Source: an uncultured Duodenibacillus sp.
GTDB taxonomy: Bacteria > Pseudomonadota > Gammaproteobacteria > Burkholderiales > Burkholderiaceae_F
Reading direction: 5' to 3'
Assembly (NCBI GenBank): GCA_944388865.1
Contig: CALXKM010000022.1
Span: forward strand, 1-44,507
DNA length: 44,507 nt
Position numbers and translations under genes: made by a program. This document shows, in pieces, positions 1 to 7,599 of the stretch. The notes under the pieces were generated by a model, which was not told the DNA's origin, searched no databases, and saw nothing but the letters and a program-made list of their open reading frames with translations. Each line of letters begins with the position of its first letter. The stretch's first letter is position 1.

Positions 1-127
1 TACAGCTGTAATACTTTTTGGCGCATAGACCGATTCACAAAATCGCGCATCTCTCGTATCAAAAACTAATTTCGGGGGTGTCAATTTTTAGCGCACTACC
101 TGTGTCAATCGATCGCGCTACCTGACA
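1..127 (-). mobile_element. Terminus of an IS21-like insertion sequence, cut by the window edge
   Basis: Read on the minus strand from position 127, the sequence starts TGTCAGGTAGCGCG and soon repeats a related unit (TGACACAGGTAGTGCGC), then TTGACACC. A TGT/TGTCA tip followed by spaced internal repeats of about 22 bp is typical of IS21-family ends, where the transposase binds repeated sites. An open frame starts at an ATG on the minus strand at position 50 (MRDFVNRSMRQKVLQL) and runs off the window. It could be the start of istA, but it is too short to identify. The WG-repeat gene begins in frame immediately beyond the tip, so the element appears to interrupt that gene. The family call rests only on terminus architecture, because no transposase domain is visible. 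Confidence 0.45.
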
Positions 128-716
128 AGAAATCCTGCCGCTTAAATATGAAGATCTCGTCGCAGTGAGAAACTGCACGACCGACGACGGTCTTTTTGAC
201 GGTAAAGCTCGTCTCTGGGCAAAGAAAAGCGGCAAATGGGGGTTCGTCGATTCCACCGGCAAAGTACTGCTTCCATACTGCTTTACCGAACCCTCCGACT
301 GCAGTGCCTACAACGATCTGACGCCTGTGGTTTTGTACAGATATCCGACGTCTCACAGAATCATTGAGGACATCATCGACGTCAAGACCGCTGCTTCCTT
401 CCTGGATCATTTCCATGGAAACAAAAATATCCGAAGCCTGACCGCGTTGAGTTTGATTCTGCATGGCCTGATCAAAAACGGCGATGAGCTCCTGAGGCAA
501 TTCGACACGCTCGACATCGGCAACGGCCCGCACCAAGCGGTTCTCAAACGAGAGAAGCTGACGGCTCGGGAATTAAGATTCCTGAGCCAGGTTTCGCCGC
601 AAGGAGGATTCGGGTTTTTCTCGATACTCCAGGTTTACTGGATGAATCGTCCACTGGGCTTTCTCAACATCGGCAGCGACACGAACTTGGTTCGACTGGA
701 GGTCGAGCGAAAATAA
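126..716 (+). pseudogene. 5'-truncated WG-repeat-containing protein
   Basis: The frame is open from the IS tip, and its first residues (EILPLKYEDL ... WAKKSGKWGFVDSTGKVLLP) match the WG repeat pattern, in which a GKWGF[IV]D.TGK core follows an L.YEDL segment. The only possible start inside is a GTG at 165, in the middle of the repeat, so the natural 5' end is missing. After one recognisable repeat the remaining 150 or so residues, ending GFLNIGSDTNLVRLEVERK, match no family I know. WG proteins are often surface or secreted beta-rich proteins of unknown role. A plausible history is insertion of the neighbouring IS into the gene. The reverse-strand frame over the same bases is judged to be a shadow. 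Confidence 0.5.
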
Positions 717-1135
717 CGGCTCTAGAGTTTGAGGGGAGGCGCCGCCTCCCCTCATCCGTCACGACATACAGGGCGCGCAATTCGCAAGGATGCAAGTAGC
801 CTCCGTGAGCAAATCTGATTGCGTGATCTTGACCTTTGATCAAGCGCTTTCGCGGCATATCCTACTTCGTTATTCCACGATTGCTAGACAGTGCCGAAAG
901 CTCGGCGGGTAGCTAACAAACCATACTCAGCATGTAACTCCGCACCCTTCAAAACTCTGCAGTACTTTTTGACGCCTCGGTTGCGGTATAAACTCATGCT
1001 AGTTGATGAGCTTTCAGATGCCCGATTTGCGGAAATTTTAACCAGCCCGACACGCTGAGTCCCTTGGGAACTACATATCAATTCTCAAACTTTGGTTTCT
1101 AAAAACATTTCTCCAATCAAATTCAAGCCTGCAGC
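717..1135. other. Gene-poor stretch, 419 bases
   Basis: No convincing gene is visible. Two short minus-strand frames (64 and 65 codons) occur, but neither has a recognisable domain or a clear ribosome-binding site. The stretch contains the strong palindrome listed separately. With the truncated gene and IS end to its left, it reads as decayed accessory DNA upstream of the MFS gene's 3' end. Confidence 0.5.
731..753. repeat. 23-bp perfect palindrome (11-bp arms, 1-base centre)
   Basis: The left arm GAGGGGAGGCG and right arm CGCCTCCCCTC are exact reverse complements around a single C. It sits 14 bases after the stop of the truncated WG gene. No T-run follows on either strand, so it is not a standard intrinsic terminator, although a hairpin stabilising the 3' end of the upstream transcript is possible. 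Confidence 0.6.
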
Positions 1136-2398
1136 TTAATCAAATACCCTCTGATTCCTTCGAATCAAAATCATTCCCACCAGCAACAGCACGCACTCCA
1201 TTACAAAAGCACCAGGAAGCGAAATCAAAGACGACACGGCACCGATGAGCGCTGGTCCCGCGAGCAAGCCCCCGTAGCCCACCGTCGTCACCACCGTAAT
1301 CGTTCTCACGCTGTCCATGCCGGATGTTCTCGAAGCCGCTGAAATCAAAATCGGCGCAACGTTGGCAATGCCAAGCCCCATCACGAAAAGTGCGGCAAAG
1401 GATGCATATGCATAGGGAGCAAGCACCAGGACCAAAAGTGAAGCAAGCATCATCCCTACCCCGCTCATGAGCATCGCAATGGGGCCAAAGCGCATTGTGA
1501 GCTTGTCTCCGGCCACGCGCGAGATCGCCATGGCAATCACAAAAAGCGTGTAGCCCGCAGCACTAGCTTCCTGCGGCACGCCCGCGTAGTCACGCAGGTA
1601 AATGGCGCTCCAATCGAGCATGCTTCCTTCGGTTAAGAAAATGACGGCGCAAAGCACTGAGAGAATGACGACGGGCTTTGAGATGCGAAAAGTCCCGTCA
1701 GATGCTTTTTCCTTTTTGGAGTCTAGCTTTGTGTTTTCGATTTTTCGCAAAAGCGCAACAAGCACAAAGGCAAGCACTGCCATCAAAAGGCCCACGGCTT
1801 CAACAGGCGCTGCTCCCATCACAAAAAGCGTCGTCAAGGCCGCGGCCGACACAACTTCTCCAATTGAATAGGCAGCATGAAGCCCGCTCATCAATCGACC
1901 TTTGTGCTTATTTTCAAGATGCGTTCCGTAGATGTTGACGCTCACCTCCAAACAGCCAAGCGATACGCCATAGGCCAATAAAAGCACGCACTCGGCTGCA
2001 AAGCCCGGAGCTACGGCCAGAAGAACCAAAAGCAGGCAAGAGATAAGTCCCGAGGCGCCGATGGCATTTCGAGCGCCCATTTTCTGCGTCAGAGCGCCGG
2101 CAAGCGGCATACCAAAAAAAGATCCCACGCCAAGACCGAGCAGCAAAAATCCAAGCACATACGGCTCAAGCTGCAGCTTTGACTGTACGAAAGGAATAAG
2201 AGGAGCCCAGGAGGCTACCGTAAAGCCGCCCGTAAAAAAGCCGATGCGTGCGGCCCAAAGTTCAAATTTGCCAACGCCCGTTTGTTCTAGAGAAGCCGAA
2301 GCTGCCAAACTGCCCGAGCAAGCTTCTCCCATCGGACGGCCAAGATCGAGCGCGCCGACGGCGCTCATTGGTTTTTGATTTTGTTTTTTTGGCGACAT
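1136..2398 (-). CDS. MFS transporter, YbjJ-like
   Basis: This 420-residue inner-membrane transporter has a cytoplasmic N-terminal tail of about 45 residues, then 12 predicted hydrophobic segments in two halves separated by a charged loop (RKIENTKLDSKKEKAS, about residue 220). The motif FLTEGSMLDWSAIYLRD at the start of the second half is characteristic of the YbjJ branch of the major facilitator superfamily, whose substrates are mostly unknown. It is transcribed divergently from a LysR regulator with a 97-base gap that holds a perfect palindrome. This makes it the probable target of that regulator. The substrate cannot be told from sequence. Confidence 0.85.
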   Translation of the reverse strand: MSPKKQNQKPMSAVGALDLGRPMGEACSGSLAASASLEQTGVGKFELWAARIGFFTGGFTVASWAPLIPFVQSKLQLEPYVLGFLLLGLGVGSFFGMPLAGALTQKMGARNAIGASGLISCLLLVLLAVAPGFAAECVLLLAYGVSLGCLEVSVNIYGTHLENKHKGRLMSGLHAAYSIGEVVSAAALTTLFVMGAAPVEAVGLLMAVLAFVLVALLRKIENTKLDSKKEKASDGTFRISKPVVILSVLCAVIFLTEGSMLDWSAIYLRDYAGVPQEASAAGYTLFVIAMAISRVAGDKLTMRFGPIAMLMSGVGMMLASLLVLVLAPYAYASFAALFVMGLGIANVAPILISAASRTSGMDSVRTITVVTTVGYGGLLAGPALIGAVSSLISLPGAFVMECVLLLVGMILIRRNQRVFD

Positions 2399-2466
2399 AA
2401 ATGCCTTTTAATGAGTTTCGCTGCTTTTATTTTGTCATCAACTATATGGATAAGCGAGTTAGAATC

Positions 2467-2482
2467 CATCAATATATTGATG
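2467..2482. promoter_or_regulatory. 16-bp palindrome, candidate LysR operator
   Basis: CATCAATATATTGATG is a perfect palindrome ending 13 bases before the LysR start codon, in the divergent gap between it and the MFS gene. It contains the AT-rich dyad with T-N11-A spacing that LysR-type regulators bind. The position fits autorepression of the regulator together with control of the transporter. Confidence 0.55.
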
Positions 2483-2495
2483 AATAGCGAAATCC

Positions 2496-3383
2496 ATGAA
2501 CTTGAGCATTGATGAACTGCGCTCCTTTGCGGCTGCAGCGCAAACGGGATCTTTTTCAGCCGCCGCCAGAAAACTCAAGCGCGCCCAGTCGGTTGTGTCG
2601 GTGCATATCGCTGGTCTCGAAGCTGAGCTCGGCTATAAGCTCTTTGAGAGAACGCCCAAGCCCGTCCTCACGCCGCGGGGACTGGAACTTCTTTCTGCTG
2701 TCAAGCGCGTGATCGCCGAAGCCGACCGTCTGCAGACGAGAGCGCTTGCGCTTGCTGCCAGCGAAACGCCCTCTTTATACATGGGCATTGACTCAGCGCT
2801 TGAAGCGCCCGTCATGATCGACTGGCTCAGACTCTTTGCCCAGCGCTTTCCCGCCGTAAGGCTTCAGGTCGAAAACATCACGGGCTCCGAAGCGCAGTGG
2901 TTTTTTGCCAAAGCCGGCATGAATCTTGCGCTTGTGTTTGACTCGGGCCCTACGTTGGAAAGCAGCGAGCGCGTGCTGGGGCGCTCGCCCTTGGCAATCG
3001 TCGCCGCTAAAACGCATCCTCTTGCGGCCATAGATCGACCTACGGTTGATGATCTGCGCCGGCATCGACAAATCGTCGTCTACGCCAGCGCTCCCGAGTC
3101 AGCCTCTGTTCAGACGGTCAGCACCGATCACTGGGAAGTCGACAGCGGCCTTTGGGCGCTGGGACTTGCAGCCAAAGGCATGGGCTGGGCCATTTTGCCC
3201 AAATTCCTGCTTTTGACGCACTCGCAGTACAAAAATTCCGTCGTCTCCATTGAGGCGCCCTTTGCTCTTGAATCGCAGCGCCTGGTGCTCAGATGCAAAG
3301 CCGGCGAAGTCGGCGACGACATTCTGGATTGGTGGACGCTCACCATCAATCGATTCAAAAACAAAATGGGACTTGAAAGCTGA
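2496..3383 (+). CDS. LysR-family transcriptional regulator
   Basis: The protein is 295 residues, the usual size for the family. An N-terminal winged helix-turn-helix (MNLSIDELRSFAAAAQTGSFSAAARKL ... VSVHIAGLEAELGYKLFER, residues 1-60) is followed by a periplasmic-binding-protein-like effector domain from about residue 88. In this family DNA binding is modulated by a small ligand held in the C-terminal domain. It is divergent from the MFS transporter and shares its promoter region, so control of that transporter is the simplest role. The effector is unknown. Confidence 0.9.
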   Translation: MNLSIDELRSFAAAAQTGSFSAAARKLKRAQSVVSVHIAGLEAELGYKLFERTPKPVLTPRGLELLSAVKRVIAEADRLQTRALALAASETPSLYMGIDSALEAPVMIDWLRLFAQRFPAVRLQVENITGSEAQWFFAKAGMNLALVFDSGPTLESSERVLGRSPLAIVAAKTHPLAAIDRPTVDDLRRHRQIVVYASAPESASVQTVSTDHWEVDSGLWALGLAAKGMGWAILPKFLLLTHSQYKNSVVSIEAPFALESQRLVLRCKAGEVGDDILDWWTLTINRFKNKMGLES

Positions 3384-3518
3384 TTGACTTGAAGCGTTGG
3401 CTGACTTCGCCATCGTTTGATTTTTTTGGAAAAAATTCGACATAGTGGAGCCAACGGTTATATTCTGCCCAATAGCTTTTCGTCATCACCACGTTTTTCA
3501 GACGTCTTCAGGATAGTC

Positions 3519-6500
3519 ATGCGCGCATCGCCAAAACTCTCGCTTCTTTCCGCGGCTCTTTTCTGCACCTTTGCCGCTTCGCCCGCAAGCAGCGCCTTGC
3601 CCAATGCCTTTGACGCCAGAGACTTAGGCATCGTCTCTGCGGTCGACGATCAAGGCCTCTATCCCGTCTGCTGGAGCTTTTCATTTTTTGACGCGTACGA
3701 AGCAAACTGGCGCAAGCAGTTTTTGGATGCAGGCCTAAAGGCGCCTGAGATCAACTTTTCTGAACGATATTTGGTGTGGCTTACAGCTGCCGTACCCACC
3801 CAAGAAGAAAAGCAGCACACGCCTTACGCGATTTTGCCCGACGGAGGCTCGCACGAAGAATGGATCAGCGACGATCTTTGGGAAACCTACGCACACCCGG
3901 GCAACTTCGTTTTTGCAACGTCAACTGCCCTTCAATCGGGCATCGTCAACGAAGTTCCCGGCACGCAGACCGCATACAACCCGGGCTATCCCTACAACGA
4001 CCCATCCGAGATGGGGCCAATTGAAAAGTATGAGGAAAAAGCAGGCGACATCCACGACGTCTTCTACTTTTACAGAACCCCGGACAACCGCCAAGAGTTC
4101 ATCAACAACATCAAAAAGCTTATTGTCGACAACGGCATCTCTTCCATTCACGTCAACGGCAGCGATGAGGTCGATCAGTGGATTTCGGAGTCTGCAGAGC
4201 TTTGCACTGACTCGACGGCCACTAATCACATCGTCACGCTCGTGGGCTGGGATGACGACTACGTTTTTGAAAGTTTGACCGACGAAAACGGCAATCCTCG
4301 CAAAGGGGCCTTCATTTTGCAAAACACCTGGGGAGAAGGCTACGGAAAAGACGGCTACTACTATTTGTCCTACGACAGCGCCGACTTCGATTTCGCCAAC
4401 TCAACCCGCGCCGAACTTGATGCGGGCCGCTACACGACGCTTCAGACGAATTCGCCTCTCATGTACAACGCCCAATACCATCCGCAGCGCTCAGAGGTGC
4501 TGACGGCTTCGGCTTATCGCTCAAACGCAAACCAAATGCTGCGAGCGGTCACCTTCTGGTCGCCAGAAACCAGCACCCGCTATGAAATCACCATTCGTGC
4601 TGCAGAGCGCCCGGGCGAAGGTCGCGTTCTTTATACTCAAAGCGGAGAATTCGGCAAGGACGGCTCGCTTGCCTACCCAGGCATTCGCACGGTGGATTTA
4701 AACGAATTCGTATTTCTGCCCGAAGGCGAGCCCTATACGGTCGAAATCAAAACCATTGCTTCTGAAGAAGAACAATTTGTCTCCTTCACCCATACGACCT
4801 TGTGGTCGACAACTCCCGTCGCTGCGGCCCCAAGCTGGGTTTTTGAAAATGGCCGCTGGGTGGATATGGCTACCCTTTCTGGCGATCCGACAGCCGTCAT
4901 TGAAATGTATGCGCGAGGCAAAAATTCCGACGAGCCGATGGGCATGGACTTTACCGTAACCTCGCTCAACGACAACGGGCTAGGAGGCAGCACCATCGAC
5001 CTCGGCAAAAAAGACGAAAACTACCAAACCGACGCCCTGCTCCCCGATCGAAAGACGCTCTCAAACATGACGGTCAACCTCGAGAGCGGCCGCACGGATT
5101 CAATCTATGGCGGCACGATCACAGGCGAAGGCAGCCTCACAAAGACCGGCACGGGTTTTTTGATTCTCACCGGCAGCAGCGACTACTCTGGCAGCACGCG
5201 CGTTGAAGCAGGCGAACTTTCCGTTGAAGGAAGTCTTGAAAACACAAGCAGTGTGGTGGTCGAAGAAAAAGGCACCCTTTCGGGCTCGGGCACAATCAAA
5301 AGCAATGTTTCCAACAGCGGCACCGTTCGTCCTGGGCAGCACGCTGCGGCAAGTCTCCTTGACCTCATCAATGAAGAAACTTCTGCTGCCTCAATGGCAA
5401 AAAGCTCAGCAAAGAGTGCGCCTTACCGTTTGCTCACGATTGATGGACCCTACTCGCAGTCGGCTCAGGGCACGCTTGAAATCAGCTTTGCCCAAGACGG
5501 CTCGCACGGCGTGCTTAAAGCCGACAGCATCAAAGAACTTGAGGGTTCGATCGTTTTCACGCCTGAGGCTGCGGGATTTTGGACAAGCGACTCCTCATTT
5601 GAGATCTCAAACTTTCTACTGGCAGGGGATACTGCAGTCGGCGAAGAAAACCTCTCAGCCGTTGCCTTTGCCGGCAACGCAAAGTCACCCTCGCTTACGG
5701 CTGGCGTTGAGTCTCAAAAAGGCGCCGCACTTGTCACAATTCATCGCAAGCAAAATGCCTATTCGCAGTACGCCGACGACAAAGGCGCAGCTTCTCTAGG
5801 CAAGGCTCTTGCTGCCATTTCCGAAGTTCTTCCCTCTCAAGGTGAAGAGGACTTCAAAGGGCTTTTCTCAGCGCTGGACTGGTCTGACATTGAAGGCCGC
5901 GACATCGCGCAGGCCCTGCACAGTCTTGGACCGGAAAACTATGACGAGGCCGCTCGCATGAGTCTGCGCCAGCAAAGCGAACTCAATGCCATGCTCGTAC
6001 ATCGTCAGCTTTTAGAAGCACCCGCTGGCAGCGCTTTGCGCGCATCTGACGGCAAAAGCATCTGGGCTGCTCCCTACGGCTCCGTTTCTCGCCAAGACGC
6101 CCACGATAGCTTTGATTCGGCCAAGAGCTACGGTTATGGCCTGATGGCAGGCATCAATGCGCACATAGGCAATGGACTGACCACCGGCGTGCATTTCGCG
6201 CTTGCCTCTCGCGACACACGCCTATCTGGGCCAAGCGGAGCTCAGGCCGAGACAGACTCAATCTATCTGGGGCTGCACGCCAAATACGCTCCCGACTCTT
6301 GGCTTGGCGGCTACCTGCTCGGACAGCTCTCCGTGGGCTATGAAGACGGAAAAATGACCCGTCGCATCCGAGCCGCAGATTATGCGCGCACAGCGCGCTC
6401 GGACTGGCACGGCTTGACTGGAAGCGTTCTTGCGGGCGGCGGTTGGGACTGGACGTTTGCAGCTGAGAATTCTTCGATTCACCTGGGTCCCGTGGGCTGG

Positions 6501-6911
6501 CTGGAACACATGTTTTTGAAGCGCTCGAGTCTGACGGAAGACAATGCAGGCGCAGCCAGCCTTCGCGTTGAGAACGAAACCTACAATGCACTTAGCCTTG
6601 CTCTCGGCGCTCATGCTGGCTTCAAGCACAAAATGCTCGACGGATCAGCTTTTGCTGCCGATGTACTTGCCGCCTACAAGCACGATCTCACCGACGGCGA
6701 CTTTGAGACGAAAGCAGCATTTAGGAAATTTGATAGCACCGGTTTTTCCTCGGACACAGAAACAACCGGGCGCGACGCCTTGCTCATTGAAGCCGGCTTT
6801 GGACTTGAGCAAAGCAAAGGACTCAACGCTAAGCTCTCTTTTGGAAGCGAACTCTTTAGAAACGGCTACTATTCGGCCAATTTCAACTTCAATCTGAGCT
6901 GGCGCTATTGA
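3519..6911 (+). CDS. Autotransporter with papain-like (C1A) cysteine peptidase passenger
   Basis: The protein is 1130 residues from the ATG that follows AGGATAGTC. An earlier in-frame ATG at 3417 would put 34 residues before a clear signal peptide (MRASPKLSLLSAALFCTFAASPASS). Residues 31 to about 300 are a C1A peptidase: Gln45 and Cys51 in QGLYPVCWSFS are six apart, as Gln19/Cys25 are in papain. His237 lies in TNHIVTLVGWDD and Asn269 in QNTWGEGYGKDGYYYLSY. A beta-rich region follows, with an autotransporter-associated strand repeat (SLTKTGTGFLILTG, about residue 540). Residues from about 845 to the end form the outer-membrane barrel, finishing FNFNLSWRY with a terminal aromatic residue. No propeptide is obvious. 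It is monocistronic. The likely role is a surface or released protease, substrate unknown. Known autotransporter proteases are mostly serine peptidases. Confidence 0.88.
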   Translation: MRASPKLSLLSAALFCTFAASPASSALPNAFDARDLGIVSAVDDQGLYPVCWSFSFFDAYEANWRKQFLDAGLKAPEINFSERYLVWLTAAVPTQEEKQHTPYAILPDGGSHEEWISDDLWETYAHPGNFVFATSTALQSGIVNEVPGTQTAYNPGYPYNDPSEMGPIEKYEEKAGDIHDVFYFYRTPDNRQEFINNIKKLIVDNGISSIHVNGSDEVDQWISESAELCTDSTATNHIVTLVGWDDDYVFESLTDENGNPRKGAFILQNTWGEGYGKDGYYYLSYDSADFDFANSTRAELDAGRYTTLQTNSPLMYNAQYHPQRSEVLTASAYRSNANQMLRAVTFWSPETSTRYEITIRAAERPGEGRVLYTQSGEFGKDGSLAYPGIRTVDLNEFVFLPEGEPYTVEIKTIASEEEQFVSFTHTTLWSTTPVAAAPSWVFENGRWVDMATLSGDPTAVIEMYARGKNSDEPMGMDFTVTSLNDNGLGGSTIDLGKKDENYQTDALLPDRKTLSNMTVNLESGRTDSIYGGTITGEGSLTKTGTGFLILTGSSDYSGSTRVEAGELSVEGSLENTSSVVVEEKGTLSGSGTIKSNVSNSGTVRPGQHAAASLLDLINEETSAASMAKSSAKSAPYRLLTIDGPYSQSAQGTLEISFAQDGSHGVLKADSIKELEGSIVFTPEAAGFWTSDSSFEISNFLLAGDTAVGEENLSAVAFAGNAKSPSLTAGVESQKGAALVTIHRKQNAYSQYADDKGAASLGKALAAISEVLPSQGEEDFKGLFSALDWSDIEGRDIAQALHSLGPENYDEAARMSLRQQSELNAMLVHRQLLEAPAGSALRASDGKSIWAAPYGSVSRQDAHDSFDSAKSYGYGLMAGINAHIGNGLTTGVHFALASRDTRLSGPSGAQAETDSIYLGLHAKYAPDSWLGGYLLGQLSVGYEDGKMTRRIRAADYARTARSDWHGLTGSVLAGGGWDWTFAAENSSIHLGPVGWLEHMFLKRSSLTEDNAGAASLRVENETYNALSLALGAHAGFKHKMLDGSAFAADVLAAYKHDLTDGDFETKAAFRKFDSTGFSSDTETTGRDALLIEAGFGLEQSKGLNAKLSFGSELFRNGYYSANFNFNLSWRY

Positions 6912-6936
6912 CGCAGCAGACCTCACGAAAGAATAA

Positions 6937-6972
6937 GCCGCACGAAAGTCCGCAAAAGACTCATCGTGCGGC
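6937..6972. terminator. Hairpin between convergent genes
   Basis: Arms GCCGCACGA and TCGTGCGGC pair exactly, and inside them AGTC pairs with GACT around an A-rich loop. It lies 25 bases after the autotransporter stop and 43 bases beyond the convergent macro-domain gene. No T-run follows on either strand, so termination would be weak or Rho-assisted. Confidence 0.45.
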
Positions 6973-7015
6973 CGCATAAAATCTCAAGCAAAAGTAGAAA
7001 TTGCCGAAGACAACT

Positions 7016-7585
7016 TTACGGGGTGCCTTGCGCCTCGCGGCAGCCCTCGGCAATCAGGTCTTGATATATCCTGAGATTTTCGTCGTCATAGACGCAGAAG
7101 ATGATCTTGTCGAATTCAGGATCAATCTCTAGGCACTGAACGGCAATCTGAATGGCCGCCTGAGCGGCGAGCCGCTTGGGATACTGATAAAAACCAGTGG
7201 AAATGGAAGAAAAGGCAATGGTCTTGAGGCCGTGCACGCGCGCAATTTCGAGCGACTTGGCATAGGCGCGAATCAAAAGCGCCTCTTCGCCCTCTTCTCC
7301 ACCGCACCACATCGGCCCCACTGCGTGAATGACGTACCGGCACGGGAGATTGAAGGCCGGCGTCATGCATGCGCCTCCTGCAAAGCAACGCCCTTCTCTT
7401 TTGACGTATTCAAAGCAGGCAGCGCGAAGCTGCGGACCAGCTGCGCGGTTGATGGCCTGATCAACAACGCCTCCCTCGGTCATATCTGCTCTGGCAGAGT
7501 TGACGATAGCGTCAACCTTGAGCGTGGTGATGTCGGCTTTGACGACTTCGAGTCGTGCACGGATGTTTTCTTTTATGGGAAGCAT
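7016..7585 (-). CDS. Macro-domain protein with altered catalytic loop
   Basis: At 189 residues it is a single macro domain, the fold that binds ADP-ribose and in some members removes it from proteins. Visible hallmarks are KADITTLKVDAIVNSA (residues 16-31), INRAAGP, VIHAVGP and SSISTGFYQYP. The usual NAAN and GGGGVD sequence of MacroD/YmdB-type hydrolases is here NSARADMTEGGVVD, so the second, catalytically important Asn is Arg32. Activity may be lost or changed. I chose the start at MLPIKEN, which carries GAGG upstream; the frame extends 45 codons further but that part overlaps murJ. It begins 14 bases after the murJ stop and is probably co-transcribed. Confidence 0.82.
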   Translation of the reverse strand: MLPIKENIRARLEVVKADITTLKVDAIVNSARADMTEGGVVDQAINRAAGPQLRAACFEYVKREGRCFAGGACMTPAFNLPCRYVIHAVGPMWCGGEEGEEALLIRAYAKSLEIARVHGLKTIAFSSISTGFYQYPKRLAAQAAIQIAVQCLEIDPEFDKIIFCVYDDENLRIYQDLIAEGCREAQGTP

Positions 7586-7599
7586 CGTGAAAATTTTCC

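Noticed and set aside
8-24. 17-base similarity to positions 959-975 (both could encode RQKVLQ on the minus strand)
   Set aside because: Only 14 of 17 bases match and the similarity does not extend on either side, so chance is likely and a second IS remnant is not supported.
884-1081. 65-codon minus-strand frame
   Set aside because: No ribosome-binding site or domain, and it lies within decayed DNA.
4733-5008. Minus-strand frames inside the autotransporter
   Set aside because: They lie within the intact autotransporter frame and are reverse-frame artefacts.
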